DNA from: Microbacterium enclense
Lineage (GTDB): Bacteria > Actinomycetota > Actinomycetes > Actinomycetales > Microbacteriaceae
Assembly (NCBI GenBank): GCA_038182865.1
Contig: CP116226.1
Location: 3,968,001-4,032,000, forward strand
Direction of reading: 5' to 3'
Length of the DNA stretch: 64,000 nt
The notes under the pieces were generated by a model. It saw only the letters and a list, made by a program, of their open reading frames with translations. It was not told the DNA's origin and did no database searches. The translations under genes were made by a program, and so were the position numbers. This document shows positions 51,341 through 60,124 of this stretch, in pieces. Position 1 is the first letter of the stretch, and the number at the start of each line of letters is the position of its first letter.

Positions 51341-52204
51341 ATGACCTCCCGGGACTGGGCGATCGAGCTCGGCGGGCTCGACCCGTCGCTGTGGCCGACG
51401 TTCCTGACGGAGAACTCGGGTCTCCCCGGCCCGCGCGCAAACCTCTCGCTCGCGAGCGCCGTCGGTGACCTCGGCGACCGAGCGCTCGCCGACCGGCTCA
51501 CCACAGACGATGACGAGTACCTCGCGATGTGCGGGGCCATCATCCGCGCCCGGCACGCCGCGGACGCGGACGCGGACGCGGACGCAGAGGCGAAGGCAGA
51601 GGCGGACGCACACCCAGACGCCGACGTAGACCTCGCGCTCGACGCAGACGCAGACACAGGCGCGGGCCCAGAGACAGACGCAGACGCAGACGCACACGCA
51701 CACGCGCAGACGAAGACGCACGCGGACGCCGGTGCGCACACCCGCCCTCACGCCGCGCCGAGCCTTCGCGCGCTCGCGGCCGACGCGCGGTGGCGGGTGC
51801 GCGAAGGAGTGGCTCTCGGGTTGCAACGCCTCGGCGACGACGATCCCGACACTCTTCTCGCGATCGTTGCGGCGTGGGCGCGAGATCCTCACCCGCTCGT
51901 CCAGCGGGCGGCCGTCGCCGCCGTCTGCGAGCCGCGTCTGCTGCGCTCCCCCGCCGCGGCCGCCGCCGCGCTCGACGCGTGCCGGACGACCACCGCGAAT
52001 CTCGTCGCCACGGCGGTCGAGACACGGCGCGATTCGGAGTGGCGGACGCTGCGCCAAGCCCTCGGCTACTGCTGGAGCGTGGCGGTCGCCGGTGATCCCT
52101 CTACCGGTCTCCCCCTGTTCCGGGCCCTGGATGACAGCGACGCCGACGTCGCGTGGATCGTCCGGGAGAACACCGCGAAGAAGCGACTCGCGCGGTTGCT
52201 GTAG
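51341..52204 (+). CDS. HEAT-repeat-like protein with Asp-Ala low-complexity insertion
   Basis: 287 residues. The N-terminal 70 residues (RDWAIELGGLDPSLWPTFLTENSGLPGPRANLSLASAVGDL) and the C-terminal half (SLRALAADARWRVREGVALGLQRLGDDDPDTLL, HPLVQRAAVAAVCEPRLL) form ALPHA-ALPHA hairpins of HEAT type, probably a protein- or DNA-binding solenoid; DNA alkylation repair (AlkD-like) proteins share this look, but I see no decisive catalytic motif. Residues ~72-135 are a run of DADADA, AHAHAQ and related repeats coded by GACGCN hexamers that splits the solenoid. Function unknown. Confidence 0.7.
   Translation: MTSRDWAIELGGLDPSLWPTFLTENSGLPGPRANLSLASAVGDLGDRALADRLTTDDDEYLAMCGAIIRARHAADADADADAEAKAEADAHPDADVDLALDADADTGAGPETDADADAHAHAQTKTHADAGAHTRPHAAPSLRALAADARWRVREGVALGLQRLGDDDPDTLLAIVAAWARDPHPLVQRAAVAAVCEPRLLRSPAAAAAALDACRTTTANLVATAVETRRDSEWRTLRQALGYCWSVAVAGDPSTGLPLFRALDDSDADVAWIVRENTAKKRLARLL
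51556..51745 (+). repeat. Hexanucleotide (GACGCN) repeat inside the HEAT-like gene
   Basis: About 190 bp in which GACGCG/GACGCA units and near variants dominate, encoding Asp-Ala, Glu-Ala and His-Ala dipeptides. Unit length of six keeps the frame whatever the copy number. Confidence 0.85.
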
Positions 52205-52243
52205 GGCGCCGGCCCGCGCCTCGACCGACCGCGGTCCGCGTTC

Positions 52244-53221
52244 TCACCCCTGTGCCACCGCCAGCGCGGGAACCGCACGACGGCGCAGCCGCACACCCGC
52301 GAGTGTCGGCACGATCCCCCGCGGCACGAACAGAAGGAACACCACCAGCACGATCCCGTATCCCGCGTACTGCAGGATCGGACCCGCGGCGGCCGGCATT
52401 CCCGGCGTCGCGCTCAGCGCGCTCAGCACCTGCAGCCACAGGCTCAACGCCAGCGTCCCGACCACTCCTCCCCACACCGAGCCGAGACCGCCGACGACAG
52501 CCATCACGACGTAGCCGAACGAGACGAACGGCGGATACGTGTCCTGGCTCACGTAGGGCGTGAAGAAGGCGGCCAGCGCTCCCGCGAAACCGGCGAAACC
52601 GCCCGCGACCGCGAACACCGTGAGCTTGCTCCGCAGGATCGGCACACCGCTCGATGCCGCCGCCGACTCGCTGCCCGCCAGGGCCCGGATGCCGCGGCCG
52701 AACCGCGACCGCACGAGGTTGTGGCACACCACGAGTGCCGCAGCGAGCGCCGCGAGCGCGAGGTAGGAGTACACGCGCTGATCCGCGACCGCCAGTCCTC
52801 CGACCGCGAGCGGAGGGATGCCGAAGATCCCCACGCCCGCCCCGAACAACGGCGCGGTCGCCATGACCGTCTGGATGATGAGCAGCACCGCGAGCGAACC
52901 GAAGGCGAGGTAGTGCCCCCGCAGACGCAGAAGCGGCCACCCGACCAGGGCGGCGACCGCGGCCCCGAGGATCGGAGCGGCGAGGAGAGCGACCAGGGGC
53001 GGAACCCCGAAGGTCACGGTCCCCACCGCGACGGTGAGCCCGCCGACCGCGACGAACGCGCCCTGACCGAGCGACGCCTGGCCGGCGTACCCCATGAACA
53101 GAGACAGTCCCGTGACGACGAGCGCGGTCACAGCCGTCTGCACGAAGAAGGTCTGATCGGTCAGCATCAGCGGCGCGATCGCGGCGGCGAGCGCCGCCAG
53201 GACGATGACGATGCGGGTCAT
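52244..53221 (-). CDS. livM: Branched-chain amino acid-type ABC permease LivM
   Basis: 325 residues from ATG 53221, about nine membrane helices. LivM hallmarks: LSLFMGYAGQASLGQGAFVAVGG (the GQxSLG motif), LRLRGHYLAFGSLAVLLI and SFGYVVMAVVGGLGSVWGGVVGTL. It forms the channel with LivH. Overlaps livH by four bases. Like all liv-type systems, the substrate may be a branched-chain amino acid, amide, urea or aromatic acid; the binding protein decides. Confidence 0.92.
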   Translation of the reverse strand: MTRIVIVLAALAAAIAPLMLTDQTFFVQTAVTALVVTGLSLFMGYAGQASLGQGAFVAVGGLTVAVGTVTFGVPPLVALLAAPILGAAVAALVGWPLLRLRGHYLAFGSLAVLLIIQTVMATAPLFGAGVGIFGIPPLAVGGLAVADQRVYSYLALAALAAALVVCHNLVRSRFGRGIRALAGSESAAASSGVPILRSKLTVFAVAGGFAGFAGALAAFFTPYVSQDTYPPFVSFGYVVMAVVGGLGSVWGGVVGTLALSLWLQVLSALSATPGMPAAAGPILQYAGYGIVLVVFLLFVPRGIVPTLAGVRLRRRAVPALAVAQG

Positions 53222-54072
53222 TTCGCCTCCTCGGCGGTGAAGGAACGCGATCGGGCGATCATGATGACGAGCATCATGATGAGCGCGATCTGGGTCTGGT
53301 ACGAGCCGTTGGCGTAGCCGGCGACGAGCTGGCCCGTCACCCCCAGCACGAGGGCACCGACGAAGGTCATCCAGGGGCTCCGCAGCCCCCCGAACACCGC
53401 TGCCGCGAGCGCGCTGAGCACGAACGGCAGGTCGGAGGTCACCGAGACCGCGGTCGTCGGGGCGATCAGCACCCCGGCGAGACCGCCGAGGACGCCCGCG
53501 ATGGTGAACGACAGCAGACCCATCACGCGCGTATCGATCCCCACGAGGCGGGCGGCACGCGGATTGGATGCCGCGGCGGTGAGCGCGCGACCGATGTCGG
53601 TGCGCGTGAACAGCAGGCTCATCGCCGCGAGCGTCACGACGGCGACCGCGAGGGTGAGCAGACGCTGGGTCTCGATCTCGGCGCCGAACAGGCGGACGGT
53701 GCCCGTGATACCGACGGGCGACACGGGGTTCTGCCCCCACACCGCGATGATGACCGCGGCCGAGACGAGGGACATGCCGAGCGTGATCAGCAGCGAGGTC
53801 ATCGGGTGCGTGCCGGGCTTGCCGATCGCGATCGCTCCGACGACGAAGCCGATGAGGCCGGTGACGATGACGGCGGCGAGTTCGGATAGTCCCGGAGGGA
53901 GTCCGAGCTGACGGAACGTCTGCGAGAGGAAGGCCCCGAAGACGACGAAGGAGCCCTGGGCGAAGTTGAGCACGTGGGTCACGCGATACACCACGACGAT
54001 GCCGCTGCCGACGAGGGCGAACGACCCGGCGAGGGCCAGGCCGCTGAGCAGGTAGGTCGCGAGATCGCTCAC
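53218..54072 (-). CDS. livH: Branched-chain amino acid-type ABC permease LivH
   Basis: 284 residues from GTG 54072. LivH hallmarks: LSGLALAGSFALVGSGIVVVYRVTHVLNFAQGSFVVFGAF (NFAQG motif), GRALTAAASNPRAARLVGIDTRVMGLLSFTIAGVLGGLAGVL (EAA-like coupling loop) and VFGGLRSPWMTFVGALVLGV. The 82 bp between it and livF contain no gene. No clear ribosome site was found; longer in-frame extensions lack one as well. Confidence 0.9.
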   Translation of the reverse strand: MSDLATYLLSGLALAGSFALVGSGIVVVYRVTHVLNFAQGSFVVFGAFLSQTFRQLGLPPGLSELAAVIVTGLIGFVVGAIAIGKPGTHPMTSLLITLGMSLVSAAVIIAVWGQNPVSPVGITGTVRLFGAEIETQRLLTLAVAVVTLAAMSLLFTRTDIGRALTAAASNPRAARLVGIDTRVMGLLSFTIAGVLGGLAGVLIAPTTAVSVTSDLPFVLSALAAAVFGGLRSPWMTFVGALVLGVTGQLVAGYANGSYQTQIALIMMLVIMIARSRSFTAEEAK

Positions 54073-54154
54073 GAGAGACGGTCCTGACGAGTGGTCGGGC
54101 GAGAGGACGGCGGGGGGACGGTCCCGCCGCCGTGCCGGGCGGTCCGCAGGTGAT

Positions 54155-54829
54155 TCACGATCGGTTCTCCTGTCCGTCGAAGCCGCCGAGGTACGCGGCG
54201 CGCACTTCGGGTGCGGCGGCGAGCCGCTCGGTGGGGCCCTCGGCGACGATCCGCCCCGCGTCGAGCACATAGGCGCGCGAGCACAGCTCGAAGGCCAGAC
54301 CCACCTCCTGCTCGATGAGGAGCACGGCCGTCCCGCGCCGGGCGTTGAGCTCGGCGAGGTGACGCACGAGGTCGGCGGCGATGAGCGGGGCGAGTCCCAG
54401 CGAGAGCTCATCCACGACCAGCAGGTCGGGCTCGGCCATGAGCGCTCGTCCCACGGCCACCATCTGCTGTTGCCCGCCCGAGAGCGTGTCGGCGCGCTGG
54501 CGGCGGAGCCGCGTCAGGTCGGGCAGCAGGTCGTAGATCACGTCGGTGCGGCGCGTGCGTCGTCGCCACGCCCCCAAGCGCAGGTTGTCGTCGACGCTGA
54601 GGTCGCCGAACATCTGCCGCCCCTCGGGCACCTGCGCGACCGTACCGGCGACGGCCACGCTGCCGGACGCCGGTCGCACGAGCCCGCTGACGGCGTTGAC
54701 GAGCGAGGTCTTGCCGGCGCCGTTCGGCCCGACCAGGGCGACGAGCTCCCCCGCGTCGACGTGCACGGAGACACCGTCGAGGGCGGTTGCCGCCCCGTAG
54801 CGGACGACCAGGTCGTTCACCTCGAGCAT
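54155..54829 (-). CDS. livF: ABC ATPase LivF
   Basis: 224 residues from ATG 54829, which shares one base with the livG stop (TGATG). Walker A GPNGAGKTS, Q-loop PEGRQMFGDLSV, signature LSGGQQQMVAVGRALMAEPDLLVVDELSLGLAP with Walker B, and H-region LLIEQEV. The PEGRxMF motif is diagnostic for LivF and not LivG. Confidence 0.93.
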   Translation of the reverse strand: MLEVNDLVVRYGAATALDGVSVHVDAGELVALVGPNGAGKTSLVNAVSGLVRPASGSVAVAGTVAQVPEGRQMFGDLSVDDNLRLGAWRRRTRRTDVIYDLLPDLTRLRRQRADTLSGGQQQMVAVGRALMAEPDLLVVDELSLGLAPLIAADLVRHLAELNARRGTAVLLIEQEVGLAFELCSRAYVLDAGRIVAEGPTERLAAAPEVRAAYLGGFDGQENRS

Positions 54830-55668
54830 CACGCGGCGGCCTCGCTCCCGAGGTAGGCGGCGATCACCGCGGGATCGCGGCGGATCTCTTCCGGCGTCCC
54901 GTCTGCGATGAGCCGGCCGAGGTCGAGCACGGCGATGCGGTCGGCGAGCGCCGTCACCATCGCGACGTCGTGTTCGATGAGCAGGATCGTCGTGCCGTCG
55001 TCGTGCAGCTCGCGGATGAGGCCGCGGAGATCGTCGCGCTCATCGGCGCGCAGACCCGACGCCGGTTCGTCCAGCAGCAGCACGCGCGGCCGCGCGGTCA
55101 GTGCGCGCGCGACTTGGAGGCGACGCTGCTGCCCGAGCGGGAGTTGCTCGGCGCCGCGCCCCGCCCAGTCGGCGAGTCCGACGCGGGCGAGGGCATCCTC
55201 GGCATCCGCCACGATCTGCTTCTCCTCGCGACGGTGCCGGGGCGAGCGCACCGCCGCGTCGAGGGCCCCGGCGCGCGTGCGGGCGTGCGCGCGCGTGCGG
55301 GCGTGCGCACCGACAGCGACGTTCTCGAGCACGGTCATTCCCGGGAACAGCCGCGCCCCCTGGAACACGATCGCGACCCCGCGCTGCGCCCGGCGATGCG
55401 GGGGCAGCCGGTCGATCCGCTGGCCGTCGAGGCGGATGACCCCCTCGTGCGCGCGGACGTGTCCGCTGATCAGGCCGAACAGGGTGGACTTGCCCGCCCC
55501 GTTCGGACCGATCACACCGCGCAGCTCGCCGGGGGCGACCCGGAACGAGACCTCTCGGTTGGCGTATACGCCGCCGAAGCGGCGTGACAGGCCCGCGAGC
55601 TCGAGACCAGCCGAGCCCGTGCCGACCGGGCCATGCCCCGCGCGGGTCCCTCCGGTGGGCACGCTCAC
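54829..55668 (-). CDS. livG: ABC ATPase LivG
   Basis: 279 residues from GTG 55668, overlapping the binding-protein stop by four bases. Walker A GPNGAGKST, RTFQ-type region FQGARLFPGMTVLENV, signature degenerated to LPLGQQRRLQVARAL, Walker B VLLLDEPASGL and LLIEHDV. The first ~20 residues are a non-conserved Gly/Thr/Pro leader. An AHARTRAHARTRAG stretch in the helical domain is coded by a direct repeat. Confidence 0.9.
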   Translation of the reverse strand: MSVPTGGTRAGHGPVGTGSAGLELAGLSRRFGGVYANREVSFRVAPGELRGVIGPNGAGKSTLFGLISGHVRAHEGVIRLDGQRIDRLPPHRRAQRGVAIVFQGARLFPGMTVLENVAVGAHARTRAHARTRAGALDAAVRSPRHRREEKQIVADAEDALARVGLADWAGRGAEQLPLGQQRRLQVARALTARPRVLLLDEPASGLRADERDDLRGLIRELHDDGTTILLIEHDVAMVTALADRIAVLDLGRLIADGTPEEIRRDPAVIAAYLGSEAAA

Positions 55669-56861
55669 TTCGGAAGCTCGGTCGCGAACTGCGTCGTCGC
55701 GGCCTCCGTCGGAACCCACTTTCCACCCTTCGCCTCGAAAATCGCCAGCGATGTCTCATCGAGCCCCATGTGGTCCGTCGGGCTGTACGTGTAGCGGCCG
55801 TTCGAGGTGAGCAGATCGGTCTTCTCCAGCGCGTCGCGGATCTTCTGGCGGTCGGTGGAGTCGGCCTGGTCGATCGCCGCGGCGAGCAGTTCGACCCCCG
55901 AAGCCCCGCCGAACGCGAACTCGGGCGGGTAGGCCCCGTCGTTGGCATCCCTCCACGGCTCGGCGACCGCCATGACCTTCGTCTTGTACGCGCCGTCGGG
56001 CAGGGCCTCGCCGCCCAGCGCGATCGTGGCCGCGGCCTTCACCCCCTCGGCGGCCTCCCCGGCCGGCTCCAGGTAGAGGTCCGACGCCTCGGCCCCGGTG
56101 AAGTAGGTGTCGATGCCCTTGCCGGCGATCTGCTTGGTGATGATGACGGGAGCCGGCCCCGCACCCCAGACGACGAACGCGTCGGGCTTCGCCGAGACCA
56201 CCTTGGTGATCAGCGGCGTGAAGTCGGTCGCGGTCTGGTCGTACGACTCGTCGAGGACGACGTCGATGCCGGCCTCCTTCGCGTACTGCGCGGTGGCCTT
56301 GTCACCGTTGGTGCCGTAGAGGTCGCCGCCGGTGTACCCGATCGCGAGGGTCTTCACGCCCTGAGCGACCCAATAGTCGACGAGCGCGCGAGCGTACACG
56401 GCGGGGATCGGGGGCGAGGTGAAGGCGTAGGGGTTGCTGCCGTCGGCGAAGGCGTCGACCGAGCCGAGGGCGATCGTGGGGATCTTCGCCGACTGCGCGG
56501 TGCTGCCCACGGCGGTCGCAGCCGAGACGAAGCTGCTGGCGAGCATCGCCGAGTACGAGGGATCGGATGCCAGCTGGTTGAACTGCTTGACCGACTCGGT
56601 GACGTCGGCCTTGTCGTCGACGACCGTCAGCTCCACCTGGCGCCCGTCGATGCCTCCGGCGGCGTTGATGTCGGCGACGACGCGCTCGGCGGCCTCCTTG
56701 TCCCCTTGTCCGAGGGCGGAGAGGAAACCGGTGAGCGGCACGACCATGCCGATCTTCACGGGACCCGACGACGAACCCGCCGCGGTGGTCGAGCCGCCGG
56801 AACAGGCGCTGAGGGCGAGGACGAGGGCGGCTGCCGCGACCACGGGAACGGTTCTGCGCAT
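55665..56861 (-). CDS. livK: Branched-chain amino acid-type binding lipoprotein LivK
   Basis: 398 residues. Signal peptide with lipobox LALSACSGG (Cys ~20). The periplasmic-binding fold type I shows VKIGMVVPLTGFLSALGQGDKEAAERVVADINAAGGIDGRQVELTVVDDKADV and LASSFVSAATAVGSTAQSAKIPTIALGS. It selects the substrate for LivHMGF; gene order K-G-F-H-M is transcribed leftwards from a promoter in 56862-57017. The ligand is unknown; the neighbouring alcohol/aldehyde dehydrogenases argue for something other than plain branched-chain amino acids, but this is inference. Confidence 0.92.
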   Translation of the reverse strand: MRRTVPVVAAAALVLALSACSGGSTTAAGSSSGPVKIGMVVPLTGFLSALGQGDKEAAERVVADINAAGGIDGRQVELTVVDDKADVTESVKQFNQLASDPSYSAMLASSFVSAATAVGSTAQSAKIPTIALGSVDAFADGSNPYAFTSPPIPAVYARALVDYWVAQGVKTLAIGYTGGDLYGTNGDKATAQYAKEAGIDVVLDESYDQTATDFTPLITKVVSAKPDAFVVWGAGPAPVIITKQIAGKGIDTYFTGAEASDLYLEPAGEAAEGVKAAATIALGGEALPDGAYKTKVMAVAEPWRDANDGAYPPEFAFGGASGVELLAAAIDQADSTDRQKIRDALEKTDLLTSNGRYTYSPTDHMGLDETSLAIFEAKGGKWVPTEAATTQFATELPK

Positions 56862-56990
56862 GGACTTTCTCCTGGTTCATCGTTGAACGCATCGTTGAGA
56901 ACGAAGACCCGAACGGGCCCGGTCGTCATTGTTCGGGGGGCGACGACCGTCCCGTCTATCCGTGAAACCACGTAATCGCGACGCAAAGCA

Positions 56991-57019
56991 TTCCGATGAA
57001 TCGACCGGCGGCGGATAAT
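56991..57019 (+). promoter_or_regulatory. Promoter of the LuxR-type regulator
   Basis: TTCCGA (56991-56996) and GATAAT (57014-57019) with 17-bp spacing, placing the RNA start near 57026 and leaving a short leader with AAGGA before the GTG at 57048. Confidence 0.45.
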
Positions 57020-57047
57020 GATGGTTCCCGGACGCAAGGAAGCCCCC

Positions 57048-59282
57048 GTGATCAAAGAGCCCCGCAGCGTGTTCGTGGGGCGCCGTCGAGAACTCGCCGC
57101 CCTCGCCGATGCTCTCGAGCGCAGCCGCCTGATCACCCTCACCGGCGTGGGCGGGGTGGGGAAGACGCGTCTCGCCGTCCGCCTGGCCAACGCCCAGGCG
57201 CGACGCACCTCGACGGCGGTGTACTTCGTCGGGCTCGACGGTGTGAGCGATCCGCGCCGCGTCGTGGCCGCGATCGCTCAGGCCCTGCCGTTCGGCGACC
57301 TCTCCGCCCGGGAGCCGCTGAACTTCATCGTCGACACCCTCACCGACGAGACGGCGCTGCTGGTGCTGGACAACTGCGAGCACGTGATCGATGCCGCCGC
57401 GTCCGTCGTCGACGACCTGCTCGACGCACTCCCGCGCATGACCATCGTGGCCACCAGCCGCCGTCGTCTCGACGTCGACGGCGAACAGGTCTTCCCGGTC
57501 CCCCCTCTCGGCACCGAAGCCGTGGGGGACGAGCCCGCCGAGGCCGTCGAACTCCTCCTCACGCGCGCCCGCGCCGTGGACGCGGGGTTCGTCCTCGCCC
57601 CCACCGATATCGCCGCCGCGGCGCAGCTGTGCCGATCGCTCGACGGTCTGCCCCTCGCGATCGAACTCGCCGCCGGCCGGCTGCGCACGCTGTCGGTGCC
57701 GGACCTGGCCCGCCGCCTCTCCCACCGCTTCACCCTGCTGCGCGCGGGCTCGCGGGCACCGGTGTCGCGGCAGCGGACGCTCCGGGCCGTCGTCGACTGG
57801 AGCCACGAGCTGTGCACCCCGTCCGAGCGCGCCCTCTGGGCAGCGCTCAGCGTGTTCTCGGGTCCGTTCGACCTCCCCGCCGCCATGGCCGTCTCCGGCC
57901 GCGACGAAGCCGAAACCGTCGACACCCTCGATCAGCTCATCGACCAGTCGCTGGTGGAGGCCGACCGCGAGTCGGGGCGTTTCCACCTGCTCGAGACCAT
58001 CCGCGGGTACGGGCGCGACCGCGCCGAGGAGTCGGGGGAACAGCCCGAGCTCGTGCGCCGCCACCTCGAGTACTACCGGGGTCTGGCGCATCTCGCCCGC
58101 ACCCACTGGTACGGGCCCGCGCAACGGCGGATCCTCGCCGGTCAACGGGCAGATCGAGCCGAACTGGACGCGGCGCTGCGCACCGCCGCCGCGACCGACG
58201 CCGACACGGCGCTGGAACTGTTCTCCGACCTGCGTTATCACTGGGCGGTGGGGGGCTTTCTCTCGGAGGGGCGGCGGTGGAAGCGGCGGCTTCTCGCCCT
58301 GCCGGGGGGATCCGCCTCCGCTCGCACCCCGGCGGTCCTCGTCGCGGCCTGGATCTGCGTCCTGCAGGGGGCGTTGGAGGAAGCGCACGGGCACCTCGAC
58401 GAAGCCCGAGCGCTGCTGCCGTCGCTCGCCACGGAGGAACGGGAGCAGTGCGAGATCGAGATTCGACGGCTGGGAGGTACGCGGGCTCTTTTCGCGGGAG
58501 AGGGTGACCTCGCGCGCGAAGAGTTGAGCCGGTCCATCCGGCTCGCTCGTGCCGCGGGCCACCCCGAGGAGGCCCTGCTCGCGCAGTTCCAGCTGACGGT
58601 CGCGCTCGTGCAGACGGAGCGCTCCGATACCCTCGGGCCCGCCCGTGACGCCCTCCACCACGCCGGCTCGATCGGCGAACGGTGGCTGCGCTCGCTGTCG
58701 CTCTGGGCGATCGGTCTCGCGCTGTACGCCGACGGCGAGCTCGACGACGCCGAACGGCACGCGCGTGAAGCCCTCGCAATGGAAGAAGGCATCGACGACC
58801 CCGTGGGCGACTGTCTCGTCCTCGAGCTCTTGAGCTGGATCGACGCGGCGCGCTCCCCGACCGAACGCACGGCTGTGCTGCTGGGCGCGGCGCGCAGCTG
58901 GTGGCGGCGCATCGATTCGGGCATCGCGGTGCACGGCCCGCAGATGCTCGCCCAGCACGATCGGTGCGTCGCGATCGTGCGGCAACGCCTGGGTGACGAG
59001 GCATTCCAGCGCCTCTCCGCCGTCGGTGAGCGGCTCTCCCCCGCCGAGGCGGCGGCGTTCGCCGGAGCACCCGCGCGCCCCGCCGCGGGGTTGAGCGCCC
59101 GCGAGGGCGAAGTGGCCGCCGGCATCCACGAGGGCCTCAGCAACCGCGAGATCGCCGAACGGCTCGTCCTGTCCGTCCGTACGGTCGACACGCACGTGCA
59201 GCGCATCCTCGGCAAGCTCGGCTTCACCTCCCGCGCACAGATCGCGGCGTGGTTCCAGTCGACGCTGTCCACGGTGCGGTGA
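57048..59282 (+). CDS. Large LuxR-family ATP-binding transcriptional regulator
   Basis: 744 residues from GTG 57048 (AAGGA, seven bases upstream; an ATG at 57018 lies within the -10 box). An NTPase domain comes first: FVGRRRELAALADAL, Walker A TGVGGVGKTRLA, Walker B ALLVLDNCEHV, then the winged-helix AP-ATPase part (SLDGLPLAIELAAGRLRTL, QRTLRAVVDWSHEL). A TPR-like helical middle follows, and the C-terminal LuxR helix-turn-helix (LSAREGEVAAGIHEGLSNREIAERLVLSVRTVDTHVQRILGKLGFTSRAQIAAW). It is divergent from livK and precedes the hydrolase-ALDH-ADH operon, making it the probable activator of one or both. Confidence 0.9.
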   Translation: MIKEPRSVFVGRRRELAALADALERSRLITLTGVGGVGKTRLAVRLANAQARRTSTAVYFVGLDGVSDPRRVVAAIAQALPFGDLSAREPLNFIVDTLTDETALLVLDNCEHVIDAAASVVDDLLDALPRMTIVATSRRRLDVDGEQVFPVPPLGTEAVGDEPAEAVELLLTRARAVDAGFVLAPTDIAAAAQLCRSLDGLPLAIELAAGRLRTLSVPDLARRLSHRFTLLRAGSRAPVSRQRTLRAVVDWSHELCTPSERALWAALSVFSGPFDLPAAMAVSGRDEAETVDTLDQLIDQSLVEADRESGRFHLLETIRGYGRDRAEESGEQPELVRRHLEYYRGLAHLARTHWYGPAQRRILAGQRADRAELDAALRTAAATDADTALELFSDLRYHWAVGGFLSEGRRWKRRLLALPGGSASARTPAVLVAAWICVLQGALEEAHGHLDEARALLPSLATEEREQCEIEIRRLGGTRALFAGEGDLAREELSRSIRLARAAGHPEEALLAQFQLTVALVQTERSDTLGPARDALHHAGSIGERWLRSLSLWAIGLALYADGELDDAERHAREALAMEEGIDDPVGDCLVLELLSWIDAARSPTERTAVLLGAARSWWRRIDSGIAVHGPQMLAQHDRCVAIVRQRLGDEAFQRLSAVGERLSPAEAAAFAGAPARPAAGLSAREGEVAAGIHEGLSNREIAERLVLSVRTVDTHVQRILGKLGFTSRAQIAAWFQSTLSTVR

Positions 59283-59407
59283 CGCGCGCCCGGTTCGGTC
59301 GGTGACGCCCCGCGGCGTTCGGTAGTCCTACGGATACCGGCCGCTGCCTGCGCGGTCGACACTGGCGAGGACGACGCCGAGGTCGTCCCCGTTCGAGGAG
59401 CGCACGC

Positions 59408-60124
59408 ATGACCCCTTCCCCTCCCCGCATCCTGCTGGTCCACGGAGCCTGGGCCGGCCCCTGGGTGTTCGATCGCCTCGCCGCGGAGCTGCGCCGACGC
59501 GGGTTCCGTGTCGACACCGTGGCCATGCCGAGCATCGGCGACACCGTCGACATGTACGCCGACGCGGCCGCGATCACCGCGGCCCTCGACGCGGCGGAGG
59601 GCCCGGTGACCCTCGTCGCCCACTCGTACGGGGGGATTCCGGCCACGCAGGCGGGCGACCACCCGGCGGTGGAACAGGTCGTCTACATCGCCGCGTTCGC
59701 CTTGGACGAGGGCGAGACCCTCCAGCAGGCGGTGGGCGGCGGCATCCCGGAGTTCTGGGGAATCGCCGACGGCATGGTCTCGATGGGGCGCTCGCGCGAG
59801 GAGCGCATCGCGATGATCGCCGCCGACCTTCCCGCGGGGTCCCCCGATGCGCTCGCGACCGGCCTCGCCGACCTCTTCCGTCCCCAGTCGCTGGGCGCGT
59901 ACACCTCGCCCGTGACGCGCGTGGCATGGCGCACGAAGCCCACGACCTACGTCCTCACCGAGCGCGACGCCCTCGTCCCCACCGCCTTCCAGGAGCACCT
60001 CGTCTCGCGCTCGGGCGCTGCCGTCGTCCGCGTCGACACGGGCCACACCCCGTTCGAAGACGACCCGGTGTGGTTCGCCGGAGTCCTGGCCGACATCGTG
60101 GCCCCCGTGGAGGTGGCGCGATGA
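59408..60124 (+). CDS. Alpha/beta hydrolase, esterase-like (first gene of ALDH-ADH operon)
   Basis: 238 residues from ATG 59408, with GAGGAGC upstream. ILLVHGAWAGPWVF is the oxyanion block, LVAHSYGGIPATQAGDH the nucleophile elbow (Ser ~76), TERDALVP contains the acid Asp and VDTGHTPFEDDP the catalytic His. The HGAWAG/AHSYGG combination is typical of the salicylate esterase/hydroxynitrile lyase-like branch. The stop overlaps the aldehyde dehydrogenase start by four bases, so it likely releases an alcohol or aldehyde used by the next two enzymes. Confidence 0.88.
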   Translation: MTPSPPRILLVHGAWAGPWVFDRLAAELRRRGFRVDTVAMPSIGDTVDMYADAAAITAALDAAEGPVTLVAHSYGGIPATQAGDHPAVEQVVYIAAFALDEGETLQQAVGGGIPEFWGIADGMVSMGRSREERIAMIAADLPAGSPDALATGLADLFRPQSLGAYTSPVTRVAWRTKPTTYVLTERDALVPTAFQEHLVSRSGAAVVRVDTGHTPFEDDPVWFAGVLADIVAPVEVAR

